A stretch of DNA of 27,596 nt from an uncultured Propionibacteriaceae bacterium (GTDB taxonomy: Bacteria > Actinomycetota > Actinomycetes > Propionibacteriales > Propionibacteriaceae): contig CALIWR010000007.1 in the NCBI GenBank assembly GCA_938046585.1, positions 1 to 27,596 on the forward strand, in the 5' to 3' direction. A program made the translations under genes and the position numbers. The stretch's first letter is position 1; every line of letters starts with the position of its first letter. Below, one piece after another: positions 25,067 through 27,596 of the stretch. The notes beneath the pieces are model-generated. The model made no database searches. It had not been told where the DNA came from and saw nothing but the letters and a program-made list of their open reading frames with translations.

Positions 25067-26479
25067 TCACTCCGCTACCAGTCGAGCGATGACCCGGTTC
25101 TCGGGCAGCAGCCGAGCCCGCAGTGTGGGCAGCACGGTGGACCCCACCGTGACCAGGGCGCTGACCCCGACTGTCGCGAAGGTAGTCAGCCAGGGGAAGG
25201 CCATGGCCCAGGTCATCCCGGCGGCGCTGAGGGCGTAGGCCTGGAAGACGTACGCAGGGATCACCATGCCGCTGGCGAGCAGAACCGCGCTAACGGTGAT
25301 GATCACGGCTTCCAAGGTCGGGATCCAGACCCGCTGCCGGGGGGTAGCGCCGGCGATCCCGGCGAGGGCCAGTTCAGCGTCCCGCTGCCGGCTCATCATG
25401 ATCAGGGTGCCGATACCGCCGGCGAAGGCGATAGCCAGCGACGGCCCGAGCAACTGGACGAAGGAGGCCAGGTCCCCGGTCGTCAACTGGGCCTCGAAGC
25501 CGGAGGCGTTGAACGTGGCGATCATGGAATCACCGATCCCGACCTCCCCCACCGCGAGACCCACGCAGAACATGGCTGGGGTGAGTGAACGCTGCATCCG
25601 TTCCGGGCGGGCGGTGACGGTGGCCCGGGCAAGCATCCAGCTGGGGGATGTGGTCGGCACCAGACCGGTCCAGAACCGGGTCAGCGGCGGCGCGATCAGC
25701 GGTCCGACCACCGACAACAGGGCACCCCAGAAGAAGATCTGGAAGGCGCCGAGGATCAGCAGATTGCTGATGGTCTCCTTGTTCCGGTGCGCCAGCAGCG
25801 CGGGCACGGCCGCGTAGCTGCCGACGATCAGGAGCAGCAGGAAGACCGCCTTGGCCCAGCCTCCGCGTCCCAGGCTCTGCCGCGGCAGCGGCGCCGAGGC
25901 CTGCCGCAACGCCTCGACCGGTGGGATCTGGCTGGCCCGCCCGGCGTGACGACGACCGCCGAGCAGGGCGACCACCACACACAGCAGGTTGGCGGCCAGC
26001 ACCGGCCCCAGCGACCAGGAGATCTCGATCGGGACCCAACTGCTCTCGTGCCGCTGGGCGTAATAGCACAGGTTCAGGTACGGGCGTACCAGCGCCAGGC
26101 CGACCAGGTCCCCGACCGCGGCGCAGGCGAGGACTACCGCCACCAGCTGTGACCCCAGGGTGCCGCGTACCTGCTGGGGGGTGGCGCCGGCCAAGCCCAG
26201 CCGGGCCAGCGAACCACGCCGCGAGTCGACCACCAGCCCGGTAGCCGAGCCGATAACGGGGATCGCAACGAAGCAGATGAAGGCGATCATCAGCGCCTGC
26301 ACGATGGTGTAGGGGGCGGACTGCTGAAAGTCCAGTTGCCCCCTCCGGGTGGCCTGATAGCCCGAATAGCCGATGACGGACGGTATCACCAGCATGGCGT
26401 TGACCATCACAAAGGTGATCGTGACACCGAGCCAGGCCGTCCACGAGTCCCTCAGCTCGGCCAGGTGGACCCGCAGCAT
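25067..26479 (-). CDS. FtsX/MacB-type ABC permease 1
   Basis: 470 residues, a paralogue of the downstream permease. The N-terminus matches in pattern (LAELRDSWTAWLGV versus RSELRGSWPAWLGV). It has SRRGSLARLGLAGATPQQV, the IPPVEALRQ loop and RQRDAELALAGIAGATPRQR. About eight membrane segments. ATG 26477-26479 is two bases after the ATPase stop, and the GGAGGG in the end of the ATPase gene serves as its ribosome binding site. Three bases separate its stop from the next permease start, so the ATPase and both permeases form one tight operon. Confidence 0.9.
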   Translation of the reverse strand: MLRVHLAELRDSWTAWLGVTITFVMVNAMLVIPSVIGYSGYQATRRGQLDFQQSAPYTIVQALMIAFICFVAIPVIGSATGLVVDSRRGSLARLGLAGATPQQVRGTLGSQLVAVVLACAAVGDLVGLALVRPYLNLCYYAQRHESSWVPIEISWSLGPVLAANLLCVVVALLGGRRHAGRASQIPPVEALRQASAPLPRQSLGRGGWAKAVFLLLLIVGSYAAVPALLAHRNKETISNLLILGAFQIFFWGALLSVVGPLIAPPLTRFWTGLVPTTSPSWMLARATVTARPERMQRSLTPAMFCVGLAVGEVGIGDSMIATFNASGFEAQLTTGDLASFVQLLGPSLAIAFAGGIGTLIMMSRQRDAELALAGIAGATPRQRVWIPTLEAVIITVSAVLLASGMVIPAYVFQAYALSAAGMTWAMAFPWLTTFATVGVSALVTVGSTVLPTLRARLLPENRVIARLVAE

Positions 26480-26481
26480 GA

Positions 26482-27273
26482 CTATCCCTCCTTCCGTCCC
26501 AGAGAAGCCAAGGTGGCAGCGACCTGGTCGACGCTGGTCGGGCGCAGCTCGGTCACCAGCAGGCCGTCACGCATGAACAGCACCCGGTCGCAGGCAGCGG
26601 CCACCGCCGGGTCATGGGTGACGACCAAGACACAGCGGTTGGGTGAGTGGGCGATCCGGGCCAGCTCGGCCAGCACCATCCGTCCGGTACGGGTGTCGAG
26701 AGCGCCGGTGGGCTCGTCGGCGAAGATCACCTGCGGCTGTTGGGTGAGCACCCGGGCCAGAGCCACCCGCTGCTGTTCGCCGCCAGACATCGACGGCGGC
26801 CGGGCATCCTTGCGCTCAGACAGGCCGACGGAGGCCAACACCGAGTCGACCAGGCCAGGCTCTGGCTTGCGCTTGCCCAGGGTGTAGGGCAGGACCACGT
26901 TCTCAGCCGCGGTCAGCGTAGGGATCAGGTTGTACGACTGGAAGACGAAACCAACCTGGGTGCGGCGCATCACCGCCAGGTCGGCGCGCGACATCCGTCC
27001 CAGTGGTCGCCCAGCGATGATGACGCCACCCTGGGTGGGGGTCTCAAGGCCGGCCAGGCAGTAGAGCAGGGTTGACTTCCCGGAGCCAGAAGGACCCATC
27101 ACGGCCACCATCTGCCCGTAGTCGACGTCGATGTTGACGCCGTGCAGGATCTCAACCTCGCCGTCGCCGGTCGAGTAGCTCTTGCGGATACCACGGGCGC
27201 TGATGGCCGCGATCGGCCCGGCCGACTGGGGCGCCCGCGCCGTAACAGTGGGATCAGAAACGAGTGATGCCAT
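26482..27273 (-). CDS. ABC transporter ATPase, MacB/LolD type
   Basis: 263 residues with all ABC ATPase elements: Walker A GPSGSGKST, Q-loop FVFQSYNL, signature MSGGEQQR, Walker B VIFADEP with the following TGALD, and the H-loop VVTHDP. The MSGGEQQR and ADEPTGALD forms are typical of the MacB/LolD/BceA group that partners FtsX-type permeases, as the next two genes provide. It is the first gene of the lanthipeptide operon in this window. ATG 27271-27273 follows AAAGGAC about nine bases upstream; another ATG at 27278-27280 is out of frame. Confidence 0.93.
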   Translation of the reverse strand: MASLVSDPTVTARAPQSAGPIAAISARGIRKSYSTGDGEVEILHGVNIDVDYGQMVAVMGPSGSGKSTLLYCLAGLETPTQGGVIIAGRPLGRMSRADLAVMRRTQVGFVFQSYNLIPTLTAAENVVLPYTLGKRKPEPGLVDSVLASVGLSERKDARPPSMSGGEQQRVALARVLTQQPQVIFADEPTGALDTRTGRMVLAELARIAHSPNRCVLVVTHDPAVAAACDRVLFMRDGLLVTELRPTSVDQVAATLASLGRKEG

Positions 27274-27388
27274 GATGCATGTCCTTTCAGTGGCGCCCGC
27301 GGGCGCTGCTCGGGGTCATCCCAGTGCACCAGAGCGCAGCCGCACAGAGAAGAGATCGGGCGAGAGACTGCCCAAAGGTGAACACTGT
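27274..27388 (-). promoter_or_regulatory. Upstream region of the lanthipeptide operon with a 14-bp palindrome
   Basis: About 115 bp between the ATPase start and the right-hand repeat array; the operon promoter should lie here. A perfect palindrome GCGCCCGCGGGCGC occupies 27293-27306, about 20 bp before the start codon, where it could be an operator or an mRNA hairpin. I could not pick out a convincing -35/-10 pair. Confidence 0.35.
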
Positions 27389-27596
27389 GTTTCATGGCCC
27401 TCGCATCCGCGAGGGCGGGCCGTGGAGCTAACACCCCCGCCTTCCTCCTCACCGACGAGAAGGCTCTTTCAGGTCGTGGCCGGGCCAGTCGTTTCTCGTC
27501 ACTCGTCGTCCAGACGGGGTGCTCCACGACCAGGTTTCATGGCCCTCGCATCCGCGAGGGCGGGCCGTGGAGCTAACACCCCCGCCTTCCTCCTCA
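27389..27596 (+). repeat. Right-hand repeat array (145-bp units, runs off the window)
   Basis: One full unit starts at 27389 and a second at 27534; the 63 bases of the second unit before the window ends are identical to the first. Each unit begins GTTTCATGG followed by a perfect hairpin CCCTCGC-ATCC-GCGAGGG (27398-27415 and 27543-27560). The rest resembles, at roughly 85% by eye, the reverse complement of the array at 16358-17391, so the two arrays face each other across the lanthipeptide genes. Short + strand frames here are repeat sequence, and I do not call them genes. Confidence 0.92.

Overview
The window is GC-rich, densely packed and uses GTG starts and strong purine-rich ribosome binding sites, which points to an actinobacterium. 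The gene families (heterodimeric ABC exporters, class III lanthipeptide genes, secreted TAP-type hydrolase, DISARM-like genes) fit that. A Propionibacteriales-type genome is a guess I cannot test here. No rRNA, tRNA, transposase, integrase or CRISPR array was seen.

Layout. (1) 1-5441, housekeeping and transport: the Pro/Thr/Ser-rich end of a + strand gene, a cation diffusion facilitator (-), a small membrane protein (+) preceded by a 17-codon ORF, and a two-gene heterodimeric ABC exporter (-) whose subunits carry complementary degenerate nucleotide sites. (2) 5595-13675, defence: a SNF2-type helicase (DrmD-like) overlapping a very large Eco57I/PglX-type adenine methyltransferase (DrmMI-like). 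Immediately downstream, facing the other way, is a second startless copy of the methyltransferase's C-terminal target-recognition part. The two copies begin with a 109-bp near-perfect inverted repeat, the layout of an invertible specificity switch. drmA, drmB and drmC are not in the window. (3) 13661-27273, a class III lanthipeptide locus, all on the - strand. In transcription order it has an ABC ATPase, two paralogous FtsX-type permeases, two tiny precursor genes (41 and 46 codons), an ABC exporter, a prolyl-oligopeptidase, a secreted tripeptidyl-aminopeptidase-like hydrolase, a roughly 1-kb repeat array, and the synthetase LanKC.

The main discovery is the pair of small precursor genes at 23478-23603 and 23071-23211. 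Each has a LxLQGD-type leader and two SxxSxxxC motifs two residues apart, the SapB/AmfS arrangement for labionin or lanthionine rings. Each gene is followed by a long perfect stem-loop (14 and 13 bp). Proposed pathway: LanKC phosphorylates, eliminates and cyclises the core; the prolyl-oligopeptidase cuts the leader after a conserved proline; the secreted TAP-like enzyme may trim the three residues left before a conserved lysine; the ABC systems export the product or protect the cell.

A family of unexplained repeats (208-bp units at 16358-17391, 145-bp units at 27389-27596) flanks the lanthipeptide genes in opposite orientation. LanKC lies outside this pair. The left array supplies the last codons and stop of the secreted hydrolase gene, and the methyltransferase inverted repeat supplies the last codons and stop of lanKC.
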